The notes: generated from the letters alone by a model not told the origin. 64,000 bases of DNA from Datisca glomerata (GCA_003255025.1 QANY01005856.1:124001-188000); one strand, 5' to 3'; positions 49,041 through 61,966 are shown, counted from the first letter of the stretch. Numbers and translations are program-made.

Positions 49041-49751
49041 CTAATCGTGTCCGACCACGAACCTTGAGTCATCACCATTCTGATCAAAATCAACATTCAT
49101 ATGAATTGTATCTTCTATGGTTACACCAACAACATCTACCTTAACTAAATTGACACATTCTTCATTCTCATGTAAAACTTCTTCTAAATGAGAATGATCA
49201 TGTATCTCACTTTCAAAATTCATCACCACTTCATTATCAAGAATTGTATCATTATTATGGTAACTCACGTCAAACATGTCTCTTGGTTTTGTATGCACCA
49301 CAACATGCCAATCTTTATCTATATGATCTTGTACATAATACACAAGACGTGCTTGAGATGCAAAGATGAATGGTTCATCTTTCAAATCCTCACGAGTGTG
49401 AACAAAACGTGAAAAATTAATAAGTGTAAACCCGAACTCATCAACTTTTCTTCTAGCATTCGTGGTGTCAGTCCAATCACACTTAAATGACACTACTTTG
49501 AACTTATCGTAATAGTTCAGTTCAATAATCTCCTTCAATATCCCATAATATTTTACTTCTCCTGTTATTGGATTTGTATCCCTCGAACTTGCGTAACTTC
49601 TAGTCTCAGCAGTCACTAAAACCCCACAATTCTGCATCTTTAGTGCTGCATCACTTTCTTTGATGCGAAATACAAATCCGTTTATATTAATTCCCGCATA
49701 TTTTACCACTCCATTTGGACCACGAGCTAACCACCTTATTTCGTCCGACAC
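49041..49751 (-). CDS. CACTA transposase C-terminal region (DUF4216-like)
   Basis: This open segment of 236 codons is preserved from the C-terminus of a TNP2-type transposase. It contains VKYYGILKEIIELNY, then KVVSFKCDW, VDEFGFTLINF and EPFIFASQARLVYYVQD. This pattern is typical of DUF4216, which follows the catalytic part in plant CACTA transposases. An acidic tail follows. The open frame starts at a GTG, so it is an internal exon or the end of a longer protein. The catalytic Transposase_21 part was not recognised upstream (49752-50880), so the element is probably not autonomous. Confidence 0.75.
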   Translation of the reverse strand: MSDEIRWLARGPNGVVKYAGININGFVFRIKESDAALKMQNCGVLVTAETRSYASSRDTNPITGEVKYYGILKEIIELNYYDKFKVVSFKCDWTDTTNARRKVDEFGFTLINFSRFVHTREDLKDEPFIFASQARLVYYVQDHIDKDWHVVVHTKPRDMFDVSYHNNDTILDNEVVMNFESEIHDHSHLEEVLHENEECVNLVKVDVVGVTIEDTIHMNVDFDQNGDDSRFVVGHD

Positions 49752-51640
49752 TTCATTCTTGTTGGCCTATTCAATAAAACTATATTTAGAATTAACTTAT
49801 CAAAGTCACATGAAATTAACTAACAAACTTAAACTTTTATCTTGACTAACTTGAGATTTTTCAATCCAACTTTGATCCATATTAAAATCAATCTACACAC
49901 ATTATAATAGATAGTTCAATACAATGAAAATCAAACTTACAATGAAATCAGAGTCACAAATTAAGGTACAGAACAGAGACAAACAAGTTGCAATCACTAC
50001 AAGAATTAAAGAAACTAAAAAATTAGGAAAATTAAAATAAACAATTAACTAAAAAAATTAGCTACTCATATTCTAACTATTCTATTAAATTAGCTACACA
50101 TATTCTAACTATTTGACTATTAAATTAAATAAACAAAAAATTAAAAAAAATACAATAAACAATTAACTATATTCATAATTAGATTACAATAAACAAACTA
50201 ACCCTATTCTAACTTTGGCATAAATGAACCAAAAGCGTCAATCAACATGTTGAGAATTTTAGATAACATAGCTAAGTATAATGAATTAATATTAAAAAAA
50301 TTTCATTGTACAAAGAGCATACACACAAGGTAGTATTTATGTGTATGATCTTACTTTTGTTTTCTTTGAAAATTTGGAATTAAAATTTGCAAGTGGGGGT
50401 ATCAAGCATTGACTTCCGTTGATTGGTGCAATCTCAATGACAACTACCTCTAAAGTAATACCAAGAGTTTTGATATCATTATTTGACTCATAAGCAGATT
50501 GCCCACATCCATATTTGATCATAAATCACCCTATGAAATTCCTTACTGTCATAGATCAAATTATTTGTTATTACAAACCTTCTGTTGCTCATGTTTTCCC
50601 CACCCTTACCAATCACTAAACTTTCAACATCACACAAGCAAGTGCATCATTTTGTGATATAGTAATCATCATAGAGTAGTTCTTTAAATGAGTTTGAGTT
50701 CCTATTTTATTTTTTATGTTCTCAATCATCATATTCTTCCTCTCGTTTTACTAATCAACAGTCATGTTTTTTTCCAATACCAACTTTTCTGGTTAGTTAA
50801 TGTCCAGTGGTACAAGCACATCAGCTAACATTTTACCAGCATGTGGAACATTACCAATATCATCATAATTCAATCACTCTATTTATCAAAATACCTTACT
50901 CACTTCCTCTTCATCCCATTCAAAATCACACTCATCAAATAATACATATGCTAATCCTTCTATGTTTGTGCCGTTTGTTGATAGTACACTTATGGTAAAT
51001 TGGACACTTTTCTTCAACCCATGAAAAAATACAATACTTTTTTCCTTAGAAGAAAGTTCCTTTCTATAAAAAATACTATGATGTGCATAAACCAATTGGT
51101 GACTAACAGTCCACATAATATCACAGTTATCAGTAAACACCATTTCCAACTCTCTAAACCCCCAAAGTTGAGATTTTTGTAATTTATCAACAGAAAAGCT
51201 TGTTGCAGAGAGAGGGAGAGGAAGATTGCAAAGAGAGAAGTGAGAAATGAGATGGTACCTGTAGATCATGGAAGAGCTCATGGTGGGGGAGCTTGCGGTG
51301 GAGGAGCTGACGACAGAAAATCACGGAGGAGGTCGCGTCGCCTGTTACGGAGATAGGGGGAATCGCGGGTCTGGGTGAAAGGAAAAATTAAGGATTTAAA
51401 TGTTACTTAGCGGCGGTTTTAAAACCCGTAAAATGTCTTAAAACCGCTGCTACACGTAAAACATTTCACGCGAATTTGGGTGAAAAGGAAAAATAAGGGA
51501 TTTAAAGGTTATTTAGCGGCGGTTCTATCCTCAAAACTGCCGTTATACGTAAAATACTAATAATCGCCGCCAAAGTCTTACGTATTTTTTATCGGCGATT
51601 GGCATAACCGTTACCGTGAAACCGTCGAGGAAAACCATAC

Positions 51641-54292
51641 TTAAAATTGTCAAAATAAAGAGAATTACCTTGTTGGAGAATAGAAGAAATGAGGCAACAG
51701 AGGAGGGTACCTGTTGGAAGAAGAACTACAAGTAGCCTTGCTAGAAGAATCTATAGAATTAGAGATAGAAGAACCAAAAGGAAAGTGATATTCATCGAAA
51801 ATAACATGCCTTGAAGTGTAGCATTTCTTGTTAGAGATATCATAGCATAAATAACCTTTTTGGTCCAAGGCATAACCAACAAATACACATTGAGAAGTTG
51901 TAGGTTCAAACTTAGGTTTCATGTAAGGTTTAAGACTTGGATAACAAGCACAACCAAAAACTCTTAAATGAGTGTAATCTGTCAATTTACCAAAAAGTTT
52001 CTCAAAATGAGATATATTATTCAAAACTTCACTTGGCATACGATTAACGAGATAAACAGCAGTCGTAAAAGCGTAATTCCAAAAGGAATGAGGAATAGAA
52101 GCATGAGAAAGTAAAGTTAAGACAGTTTCAACCACATGTTTATGTTTACACTCAACAACACCATTTTGCTGAGGTGTATAAGGACAAGTTCTTTGATGAA
52201 CTATTCTATGTTCTTGCAAAAAAGACTGAAAAAAGGAGACTAGTATATTCGCCTCCTCCATCAGAACTAAAGGTCTTGATTTTAGTTGACAACATGTTCT
52301 CAACTAAATGTTTAAATCTTTGAAACACTTTAAAAACATCATATTTGTTGTAAATAGGAAATAACCAAGAATATTGGGAAAAATCATCAATAAAGATAAC
52401 ATAAACCTATGTCCATCTATAGATGTTGTCGGGGAGGGTCTCCACACATCACTATGTATAAGTTGGAGAGGAGAACCAGTCACAGATGTAGAAACAATGA
52501 AAGGAAGATTAGTCATTTTATTCCTGATACAGCTAATACAGATACAAGTAGTAGTAGAAGGAAGATGACAAGAGATATTAGCATTGTGCAAGATTCGTTT
52601 AACAGTAACAATATTTGAGTGTCATATTAATCTATAATGCCGAAGAAAATTGAGAGCTTTTAAGCCAACAAAAGCAGTAGATTATTTAGGCAAACTAGTA
52701 GGAATAATATAAAGGCCATTAACACTTGGTCCCTTATGCAAGATTGCCATTGTCGCCTTGTCTTGAATGTAGAATAAATGTGCATAAAAAATAAATGTGT
52801 AATTATTTTCTAAATAGATAAGAGATTTGAAGACAAGTGAGGAACACAGAAAACTTGTAATAAAGAATATTTTTTAGAGGAAGTGGAGAGAAGAGTAGAA
52901 CTTATATGAGTAATAGACAAATTCTACCCATTTCCAATAGAAACAGCATCATCACCATGGTATTAAGATGTAGAAAATACGTTAATCAGATGAGGAGAAG
53001 GTGATTGTTGCATCCAGTGTCAGACAACCACACCTGTGTATCTGAATTGTTCGATCCTTGAGCAAAAATAGTCATGGCTGCTAGATTTTGAGGTGGTCTG
53101 CAGCCTTGGTAAGAGAAATTCAACCGATGATAACAGTCAATGACACTATGCCCCATTTTGTTATACATTTGGCATTGAATTCTTGGTGTGTGGGAAATCA
53201 AACACGAGTCTATGTTGTTAACAGAGTTGAGATTAACAGATTATGAAGTTTGATTGGGGTGAGGACCAACAAGTGAGGGAGGGTGTGAGTTTGGATTGAA
53301 GTTCCAGTTCTGTGAGCCATGGTTACCCCCCTTCCAAAATTATTTCTACCACGAGAGCCACTAAAACCCTTACCTCTTGTGTTACCTTTTTTTGGAAATG
53401 AAGCTAGGAGAGTATTAATGGGAAAAACAGCATCCTGGGTTTTGCGTTGAGACTCCATGAATACCTCTTCGGCTTTAAGAATTACATGAAGTTCCTCGAG
53501 GGAGAGAGGTTCGACCCAAGTCTTGATAGATGTTCAGAGTGTATTGAATTCAGAGGGAGGCCCGTTGATGGTGCAAATAAAGATATCTTCGTCATCAATG
53601 TGAAACGAAACTGCTATCAACTGGTTCTTCGTTTCCTTGATGCGCTGAATATATGCATCAATGTTATTTGATGGTTTCTTGGATATTGACTGTAGATCAG
53701 ATTTCAGTCGTAAAATTTTTATGCGAGATATTGAGGAAAATGACGTTCAATTGAATCCTAAACTTCTTTGAAAGTCTTGTAACCCACAACATATGGGAGA
53801 GCCATGGGCGAGAGTGTGGCGTTGATAAGTGTTAGCAAAGCTTGGTCTTGAGCAACCCACTATATGAATCTTGAATTGAGTTAGGTGATGGCTCAGTTCT
53901 TGATAAACTGTGCAGGGCAAGGAATTGAACCATCTATATAATTGAACACCATTGAGCTTTAAGAATTGTAGAGATTTGGTATTTTCAAAGTACAGAATTA
54001 GAGGAATCCAAGCGAATAGAGATGAGATTACATATGTTGGAGAGGAGAAAATTGGGGAATGGGGTGGATTTTCAGACTTTGTGGGAATAGAAAACTGAGA
54101 AGAGGAATTAGGGCAGTCAAGTGAAGAAGAAATTGGTAAAGCCGAACAAGAAATGGGCGTGGTTGTAGCTTGGCAATTGGTTTGGATACCAATTTTAGAT
54201 TCAAGCGATTCTTGATTTTCTAGAGTTGAATTCGGAATATTAGTTGTTTCTGCCAATGGATTAAGACGTGTGTCAATCTGGCTCTGATATTA
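51641..54292 (-). pseudogene. Copia gag, protease and integrase, 5' part of the split element
   Basis: Directly after the 5' LTR and primer site comes a gag-like frame (53747-54256, Ser/Pro-rich start, no ATG: the first open codon is TTG). Other frames hold LKLNGVQLYRW. A zinc-knuckle remnant CQMYNKMGHSVIDC (second Cys changed to Tyr) and a protease segment WLSDTGCNNH, usually DSGA, lie at 52986-53201. The integrase start QLIHSDVWRPSP is at 52304-52591. The C-terminal integrase is at 51665-52303, with TCPYTPQQNGVVECKHKHV and FGCACYPSLKP. Sequence stops at 51641 in the post-integrase linker. The reverse transcriptase half is at 43775 on the other strand. Confidence 0.9.
54281..54292 (-). promoter_or_regulatory. 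Degenerate tRNA-Met primer-binding site
   Basis: The minus strand reads TAATATCAGAGC directly adjoining the 5' LTR. TGGTATCAGAGC is expected, so two positions have changed. Confidence 0.7.
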
Positions 54293-54502
54293 TGAAGAAG
54301 ATAAAGGAAAGCTGAGAGATGGAGATTGAGGACAAAATTATGAAGAGAAGAAGAGAAGAGGAAGCTCATTAAACCAGAAAAACGTACTTAGAAGAACTAA
54401 AAACCAAAACAAACCTAAGAAGATAAGATCAGAGAAAGTACAAAACCGCCCTCAACAATTATAACAATAAAATAATTAATCTAATTTATCTTTTCATTAA
54501 CA
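54293..54502 (-). repeat. 5' LTR of the split copia element
   Basis: On the minus strand it begins TGTTAATGAAAAG and ends CTTCTTCA. It is the same LTR as 45693-45926. It is followed on the plus strand by AATCC, the right copy of the target duplication. Confidence 0.9.
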
Positions 54503-54859
54503 AATCCAATCTCTTTAGTTTTTTTAATTTAACTATTAAATAAATAAATGAATAAATAAATAAATATATATTATTGTGTTTTTATGATTTATTATATTAT
54601 TTTGTAGGTTGAATTCATTTTTATATTGTCAAGGTCCTAAGGAACGACCATTCATGAAATGAAACCCACGAGCACCCGATCAAATCCAACTAGCCCAAGA
54701 CTTCAGAGATCAAAGTTCAACACCATGTATGACAATCCAATAAGCTCAAATTTCTAGATTTATGCAATACAAATATAGTTTCTTCAATGGATAAAGGAAA
54801 AAAAGAAAGCTTAAATGTTATCGCTTTTTTTGTAAAACCCTAGACCTCACTTTTTTAGG

Positions 54860-56124
54860 GTTAATATTCTAGAACCTTCATGTACTTTGCCCTAAAATCA
54901 GCTTATCCCCCATAAACTAATTTTTCTTCTTAATTAGCTCTCCAACTTTCTCTATCAATCAATTTACTATATGACCGTTAAATAGATGTTAAATGATCAC
55001 ACGCGTGACACATGCCTATTTTTCTCTCTCTAAGTTTACTTATTTCTTCAATCTTATATGCTACTCATCTCTCATGTTCTTCCATAAAAAATCAGCCACA
55101 AATTATATCTCCCTCTTTACCGATTTGTCAAAATTTTGATAAATTCTCCTATAGTTTCAGCAACAGTTCAGGTTTAGTCTTCTACAGTTTCGGTTTCAGT
55201 TTTATCAATCATATTTCTTTTTCTCCTTCATGAATAAATGTTACTACTTTTTCTAAACCAAATCGTTGCTATTTTTTCTAAACCCAAATGATTGATAATT
55301 TTTTTAAACCCGAACCATTATTATTTTTTATCAATCATATTTATTTTTCTCCGTTATGAATAAATGTTGCTAATTTTTTAAATCCGAACCGTTATTTTTT
55401 TATCAATCATATTTATTTTTCTCTAGCATGAATAAATGTTGTTAGTTTTCTAAACCTGAACCGCTGCTATTTTTCCTAAGCCTGACCCGTTAATAATTTT
55501 TCTAAACTCAAATCGCTACTATTTTTCCTAAACTCGAACTGTTACTATTTTTTATCGATCATATTTATTTTTCTCCAGCATGAATTAATGTTGCTATTTT
55601 TTCAAAACCCGAACCATTGCTTTTTTTCATAAACCCGAACTGTTGCTATTTTTTTCTAAACCCGAATCGTTGCTGTTTTTTATCAATCATATTTATTTTT
55701 CTCCAACATGAATAAATATTTTTTTCTAAATCCGAACTGTTGTTATTTTTTCTAAACTCGACCCGTTGCTATCAATCATATTTATTTTTTATCAACTGAA
55801 CCTGCAGGAGAATAAACCCGAATCATTGCTGAAACTAGAGGAGAATTTATCAAAATTTTGATAATCGGTGAAGAGGGGGATGCAATTTGTGGTTAGTTTT
55901 TTTAATAGAGAAATATGAGAGATCAGTATCTTATAAAGTTGAAAAAATGGATTAAATTATAAAAAAAATAGGCATGTGCTATGCATGTGATCATTTAACA
56001 ACCATTTAATGATCATGGGGTAAATTGATGAATGGAGAAAGTTGGAGGATCAATTATGAAGGAAAAATTAGTTTTAGGGGTAAGTTGATTTTGGGGTAAA
56101 GTGTAGGAGTCCTATGATATTAAC
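54860..56124. mobile_element. Long-terminal-inverted-repeat element (MULE-like or large MITE)
   Basis: Inverted arms of about 155 bp (54860-55015 and 55970-56124) begin GTTAATAT. They share words such as CCAACTTTCTC, ACTAATTTTTC and TTAAATGATCACA. The interior has no transposase. Instead it holds a tandem array (see 55170-55800). Arms of this length suggest a Mutator-like element, but the flanks are T-rich and no clear 9 bp target duplication can be seen. Confidence 0.7.
55170..55800. repeat. Imperfect tandem array inside the inverted-repeat element
   Basis: Units combine 'tatcaatcatatttatttt', 'tctccagcatgaataaatg' and 'ttgctattttttctaaaccc', repeated about five times with internal expansions of 'aaacccgaaccgttgctattttt'. 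There is no coding potential. Confidence 0.7.
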
Positions 56125-57959
56125 TTTTTTTTTATTAGTTAGTCATGATTAACAAATGCTTGATGGTTGATTTTAAGTATTTAAAAGTGTGGTAATTTAA
56201 TAATTGGATGAATTTATTTATGCTATTCTTTATATATTTTGTGGACTTTTATACTACATATGCAATCCAAAATAAAATGCTTCACGTTCTGAGTATCATA
56301 TTCCGTTCTACAAAAATGATTTTAAGAAGCTTACTCCATTTGTTTCTCATTCTAGGATAAAACAACTTTTTGTGTTCCCAATCTGGTTCTGCATACTCCG
56401 ACGAATTATGATCCTTATCACCATGATCTTAACAGATTTTCAATCTCATATTTAGCGATGCGTACTTTGAAATGAACAATCTCTGCAATCTAGGTATTAT
56501 AAAAAAGTGACGCGGTACATTATGTAATATTTTCATCTTAACCATCCTTTACTTTTTATTATACATTGGTTTACCACATTTTGGATTTTTTTCATTTTCA
56601 TCCCAAAGACACAATCAAATTTACAAATATGAATTGTGTCATCTCTCGACCTTAAGTTATATATCAATTCAAGTTGTGCCATATAAGTTATGTCACTTGA
56701 GTATACTAAGTCATTTAAGTGTTTAGTTTGATGCATGATACACTTTCATCACATTCTTGGTTTACTGAACTAATTTTGGTAATACATGTATGCATACGCA
56801 TAACTAGGAGCACATACAACAAACTATTATATGTAGAATCATGATCATATTCATCATAACAAGTATTGTCTTCTTTTGTAGACTGATTTAATCATGCCAT
56901 TTCTACATAATGTTTTACACAACTTAACTATAAATAATAACAATCATAGTTCTGATACTAGCATTTAAAACAACCTTAAAGTAAACACCAATTACGTAAA
57001 GCTTGTGTAAACATATATAAGCTTGATAAGATTACATCTTACTAAAACATGTACATAATCATGATGAATTTCTGAAAATTATACCATAACAAATTACTCA
57101 AGTCACTAAGATCCTGACAGGTTACAAACTACTAAAAACATGACAATAACTTTTTACATAAATTTCTAAGATCACAATAATCATAGTAAAGATAAGTGCT
57201 AGTAGGTTGATCAGGGATCGATAATCATGAGCAAGAGAATCTGAATTTGATTAGCTTGAAGAAAAAAATAGTTTTTATCAATAAGGAATGTGCTATATTT
57301 GTAGTTGACATCACCCTAGAAGTATTTTCAAATTCTTGTTGTCGCCCCCAAATTCTGAACAGAATAAAGAATTAAGCCAAAATGAACTAATTTAACGTTG
57401 CTTTTTCTTGTTTAGGGGTTTGTCTAGACCTAGAAAAGGAATTATGGTATAGCCGAAACCCCTTCCAACCCACGCCCATCAAAGATCTTTTTAATCACAG
57501 CTATAGAAAAAAGCATTATAAAGATCTGGAAAATAGCTTAGGAGGAAGACTAATAAAGGAGGAAGACAATCAAAGATTTGAAAAAGAAAAAGAAAATGAA
57601 ATGAAGAAACTTATGGATCATTGAGTTGTTGGCAGAGAAAAAAAAAAGAATATCGTAGAGCAAGGATGAAGACCAGTTACGACAAGTAACATATATTTGA
57701 AAGTTGAACTTATTGATCGAGGAATCGCCTAATGATGTTAGTCGCGAATCAAGAAAAAGAACTTCCCTTGATTTACTTCAATAAGAATAATCATAATTAT
57801 ACTTACACTTGCTTATACATATACAAAGGAATAGCTAGCTAACTAATAAAAACACACTGACGACTTAGCTAACCGAAGCTAACAAACTTAGCTTAACTTT
57901 ATCAACTTTCATGGTAACCTCATGCGTATGTCAACTAACCTTTGTTAGTTGTATATGAT
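56125..57959. other. Intergenic DNA with the probable LTR of the next copia element at its end
   Basis: I see no gene. The last part (to 57967) should include the 3' LTR of the copia element at 57968-60800, whose inner edge TGACAATGATC (minus strand) follows CTTGAAGGGGA. Its outer edge could not be placed. Confidence 0.45.
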
Positions 57960-57967
57960 CATTGTCA

Positions 57968-60800
57968 TCCCCTTCAAGAGAAAGAGGGAAGATGCCACTT
58001 AGATCTTGTTCTTAAGATGTAGAATTGAGCTTCTAATATGGATTTGGTAGGAACATCAGCTGTTTGGTCATAGGAAGGGACAAACTAAACCTTAAGCTTC
58101 TTACTCAGAACCTTATGACATATGAAGTGAATATAATTTTCCAAGTGTTTTGTACGTGCATTGAGGACTAAATTAGCAGCTAATAAAGAGGCACTCATGA
58201 TATCACACCAAATTATAGGACTTTGTGATGGAGAATTGTGTAACTCAGTCAGTAGTTGTGTTTAGGAGTACATTATATTCCCTCTCTGTACTGGAGCGAG
58301 CAACCACTAGTTGTTTCATAGAAGACCATGAAATCAGAGAAATCCCAAGAAAGCATAACCACCAGTTGATCTCCGATCATCCAGATTGAAGGCAGAATCA
58401 ACACAGAGTAGGTAGTGAAAGTGAGTGTTCCAACAGGCTTGATGATAATTCCATGATAGATTAAGCCCATGAAATATCTTTGAAGGCATTTACGAGCCTG
58501 CAAGTGTTAATGGATTTCTAAACAAGCTGGCTCAGTTTGTTTATAATATATGCATCATCTGGTCTAGTTAGCATAAGTTATTACATGGATCCCATTATGC
58601 TCCTGTACAAAATTACATCAGGAAATGGTGTTGAGGAGTCATCGTGCAACTTAATAGAGACATTGGTTGGAGTGGAACATAGTTTTGCATGCAACATGTT
58701 TGTCTTTTGAATTAAATCAATGAGATAACCAACTTTACTGAGGTAGAATCCATGCTGATCACTAATAACTTCCATGCCGAGAAAATGGTGAACATGACAA
58801 AGGTACTTGAGAGCAAAGTTTTGATTTAGATCACATATAAGTTTATGAATTTTGTTGATATCACACATTATCACAAGAATCTTTACTGAGGTAGAATCCA
58901 TGCTGATCACTAATAACTTCCATGCCAAGAAAATGGTGAACACGACAAAGGTACTTGAGAGTAAAGTTTTGATTTAGATCACATATAAGTTTATGTATTT
59001 TGTTGATATCACACCTTATCACAAGAATATCATCATTATATGCTAGTATTATAAGTGTATAGTTTATATCTTGAAGAAAAAATAAGGATGTCTCTAAGAT
59101 GGTGTTATGAAATCCCTATTTTAGTAATGTTGTCCAAAATCTATTATACCATGCTCTAGACGTTTGTTTAAACCCATAGAGAGCCTTCTTCAACCGAGCA
59201 CATAATCAATAAATGCTTTACTAATATACCCCTCAGGTCGCACCATAAACATATATTCACCTAGTCTCTTATTGAGGAAGACATTATTTACATCAAGTTG
59301 GTAAACCTCCCAGTTGAAGGAGGCTGCTAATGTCAGAACTACTCTGATTGTGGTAGGTTTTACAATTATAAAGAAGGTTTCTGTATAGTCATAGTCAAGG
59401 CCAGGGGTTTGATGAATGTCTACTAGCCTGGATTTATATCTTTGCTCACTCCCATATTCATTGTATTTAAGTTTGAATATCCATTTGTTGCCTACTAAGA
59501 TCATGGAAGAGCAATAGGGAACCAAATTCCATGTTTCATTCTAAATTAAAGCCTTGTATTCTACATCCATTGCGTATTTCCATTTAGGGTTAGTTAAGGC
59601 TTTAAATAACTGTGATATGTTCTAATAACGTAGCAGCTTATTGGAAGAAAGGATATGATGCATGTCTTGAGAAGGAAAGAAGTTACTTGAAATGTTTCTG
59701 TACTAATGTGAGGCTTGAGAATAATCGATTACTTGAACTAATGAAGTAGGAGGAATGACTACCCCAAATGTTGATATGGACTTAACTAAAAGTCAACACT
59801 TGAATTGTTAGTAGGTAAAAAAGATTTTGTGCTAGAATGCATAAACCCTTTAGAGAACGAAAAATGTCAAATTGAAAATGACATTTATGGTTGTGTAGAC
59901 TCTACCTTATGGATGTAGGCACAGGTAGCCTTTGTGAGACAAAACCAATAAACACACACAAAATACTTCTAGATCAGAGCTTCTTTTGATTGTATGTCTC
60001 AGGTGGGGGGTAACAAACATAGCCAAAGAGCTTTAGGAATTTGTAGTTGGGTAAAGTACCAAAAAGGACATGATAAGGTGATAATCTAGAGAGAATGATG
60101 GTGGGAATCCTATTGATAAGGTAAACTGAAGTGTGAAAAGCATGCCACCAGAAAGATGTTGGCATAGAAGCTTGGGCCATGAGAGTGAATCTTGTTTCAG
60201 TGATATGTTTGTGCTTTCTCTTTGCTCTCCCATTTTGGTTGTGTGTGTGAACAATAATACCTCTTATTCCATGATTTGATGGGAATTATAAAAATCCCCT
60301 ATACTCATCTCCCCAATTTGATTGCAGTGTTTTTGGTTTAGAAGAAAATTGGATTTCAGCAAGTTTTTTAATTGAACAAAGGCTTAAAAGCTTCTGATTT
60401 TAACATGAGAGGAAAGATCCATGAATACCTACTATAGTCATCAAGAAACAAAATGTAATACCTATATCCTTCTTGAGATGGCACTGGTGAGAGACCTCAT
60501 AAGTCTATGCTCGATTAATTCTACTGGTTTAGTAGAGTGTGGCAACGAAGTCGAATGATGCTGAACATGGGTCTTACTTTGAGGATATGTATTATAGAAT
60601 GACATTGAGTGATTTGGATCTTTTATATTGCATTGATTCATTATTTGCGAGTCTATTTTTGTAGTGGGACGTCTAACCTTTATATGTCGTATATCAAAGG
60701 TAGTTGGAAAGCATGCTTTATCATTGGAATTGAAGAACTTATTGCAATATGTATTGTTTACAGAAGGAAATTGTTGAACATAACTGTTTTTCATATATTT
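57968..60800 (-). pseudogene. Decayed copia pol (integrase, reverse transcriptase, RNase H)
   Basis: Going down the minus strand, the integrase core lies at about 60470-59974, with NGRAKRKHKHI, SFWWHAFHTSVYLINRIP and LFGYVCYP. Reverse transcriptase lies at 59525-58580, with WIFKLKYNEYG, YQLDVNNVFLNKRLGEYMF and LGMEVISDQHGFYLSK. RNase H remnants run from about 58570 to 58000, with ARTKHLE and ADVPTKS. Stops and frameshifts are frequent. A 147 bp tandem duplication lies inside reverse transcriptase. Gag and the 5' LTR are not recognised. Confidence 0.85.
58735..59028. repeat. 147 bp direct tandem duplication inside copia reverse transcriptase
   Basis: Units 58735-58881 and 58882-59028 are adjacent and differ at only a few positions. 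147 bp is 49 codons, so the duplication keeps the frame and repeats a peptide including FLxMEVISD. Confidence 0.9.
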
Positions 60801-61019
60801 ACAAAGATGAGGTAGAGCAAACTTAGTGGCATGATCAATCTTAGGAAAAGTAGGTACTTCCTTACTACTAATATCAGGTACTGACTTAGAGAAAGAAAAT
60901 TAAAACAATCTAATACTAATGTTATAGGACCTAGTAGTAAAAACATACTTTGAATCAATGAGTTGACATGTTAGAGTTGCCACCTTTTGTTCTTCAAGGC
61001 TCATCAGTTCGTGCAGACC

Positions 61020-61145
61020 TCTGATATAGAGAGAAAGGAGGGGGGGATAATGAAAGAGAGAGATAAATAGAGAGTAAATAGAGATAGAGAGAGTAGAGAG
61101 AGAGAGAGAGATAAATAGAGAGAATGAGATAAATAGAGAGAGGTT
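61020..61145. repeat. GA-rich simple-sequence region
   Basis: Interrupted GAGAGA and GATAAATAGAGA repeats on the plus strand, directly left of a MITE. Confidence 0.9.
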
Positions 61146-61166
61146 TCAAAAATCTCTAGCCCTTAA

Positions 61167-61963
61167 GAGCTCGTTTGGCAGTCATGATAGTACTGTACTA
61201 AATCTGTCGGACTGTACTGTACTGTATTGTACTGGATTAAGTAGTACTATCCAGTGTTTGGTGTTGTATTAGGTAAAAAATTGTAACACTAATACAATGT
61301 TTGGCACGTTATAGTACTAAATTGTAAAACTGTTTGTCATGATTTGATCCGCGAAATTCTATTTGAAATTCATTAACATGTTATTTTACATTTTCAACTA
61401 CAAAATAAATTATCTAATTCATGTTATCACCGTAAATTCCTTATTTTTTGACTAAAAATGAAAATTTAATTATACCCGTAAACTTTATGATAGTGATAAT
61501 TTATAGTTATAAACATTGAAATTAGAAAAAAATTCATTGAATTATTAATACACAAAATAAGTCGTTTAAAATATATAAATAATTACCGAACCACTCATAT
61601 GATTGAGAGACTCTAAAAATTTAGAAAAAAAAGGAAGAAAAAGATAGTAAATGATTTTGAAAATTGGTAAAATTAAGTCATAAATAATTAAAAATTAAAA
61701 AATTATTTTGTTAGTGAGTGAAGTTCCTGTAAGACATAAATAAAAAAATCATTTTAAGATATAAATTAAAAAATAGCTTTATTTTTTTAGTCCGGTGTAG
61801 TCCCCCCTGAAAGGATGTGACTAAATTATCCTATGTGAGTGAGACTAAAAAGTCCCACCGTGTTAACTAGTACGAGCTTCATATTTATGCCAAACGTCGG
61901 ACAGTACTAAAATAGTACTGTCATGCTTTTAGTACTATATAGTAGGCTATCAACACAAGCCCC
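61167..61963. mobile_element. Complete PIF/Harbinger-type MITE (797 bp) with TAA target duplications
   Basis: The ends are inverted: GAGCTCGTTTGGCAGTC at the left, and GGGGCTTGTGTTGATAGCC as the complement of the right. TAA flanks both (61164-61166 and 61964-61966). Subterminal regions share 'agtactgta' and 'gtccgac' words in inverted orientation. There is no coding frame. The right end matches the element end at 10770. Confidence 0.8.
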
Positions 61964-61966
61964 TAA

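Larger units (their letters stand above)
47042..51640 (-). mobile_element. CACTA (En/Spm) transposon, one terminus removed
   Basis: It starts with CACTACAAGAAAAAC. Both subterminal regions are packed with GCGGCGGTTTT-type repeats in both orientations (47065-47300 and 51405-51620), as in CACTA elements, where the transposase-binding sites lie. The right side stops at CCATAC without a terminus, which is found at 43756-43774. Transposase remnants lie on the minus strand. With the detached end the element is about 4.6 kb. A 3 bp target duplication is doubtful: TTC at 43753-43755 against ATC, the complement of 47039-47041. Confidence 0.9.

Noticed and set aside
50886..51281. 131-codon minus-strand frame inside the CACTA element
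   Set aside because: No recognisable domain, it lies between transposase remnants and the subterminal repeats, and overlapping frames exist on the other strand. It may be 5' exon or untranslated sequence, but I cannot support a product.
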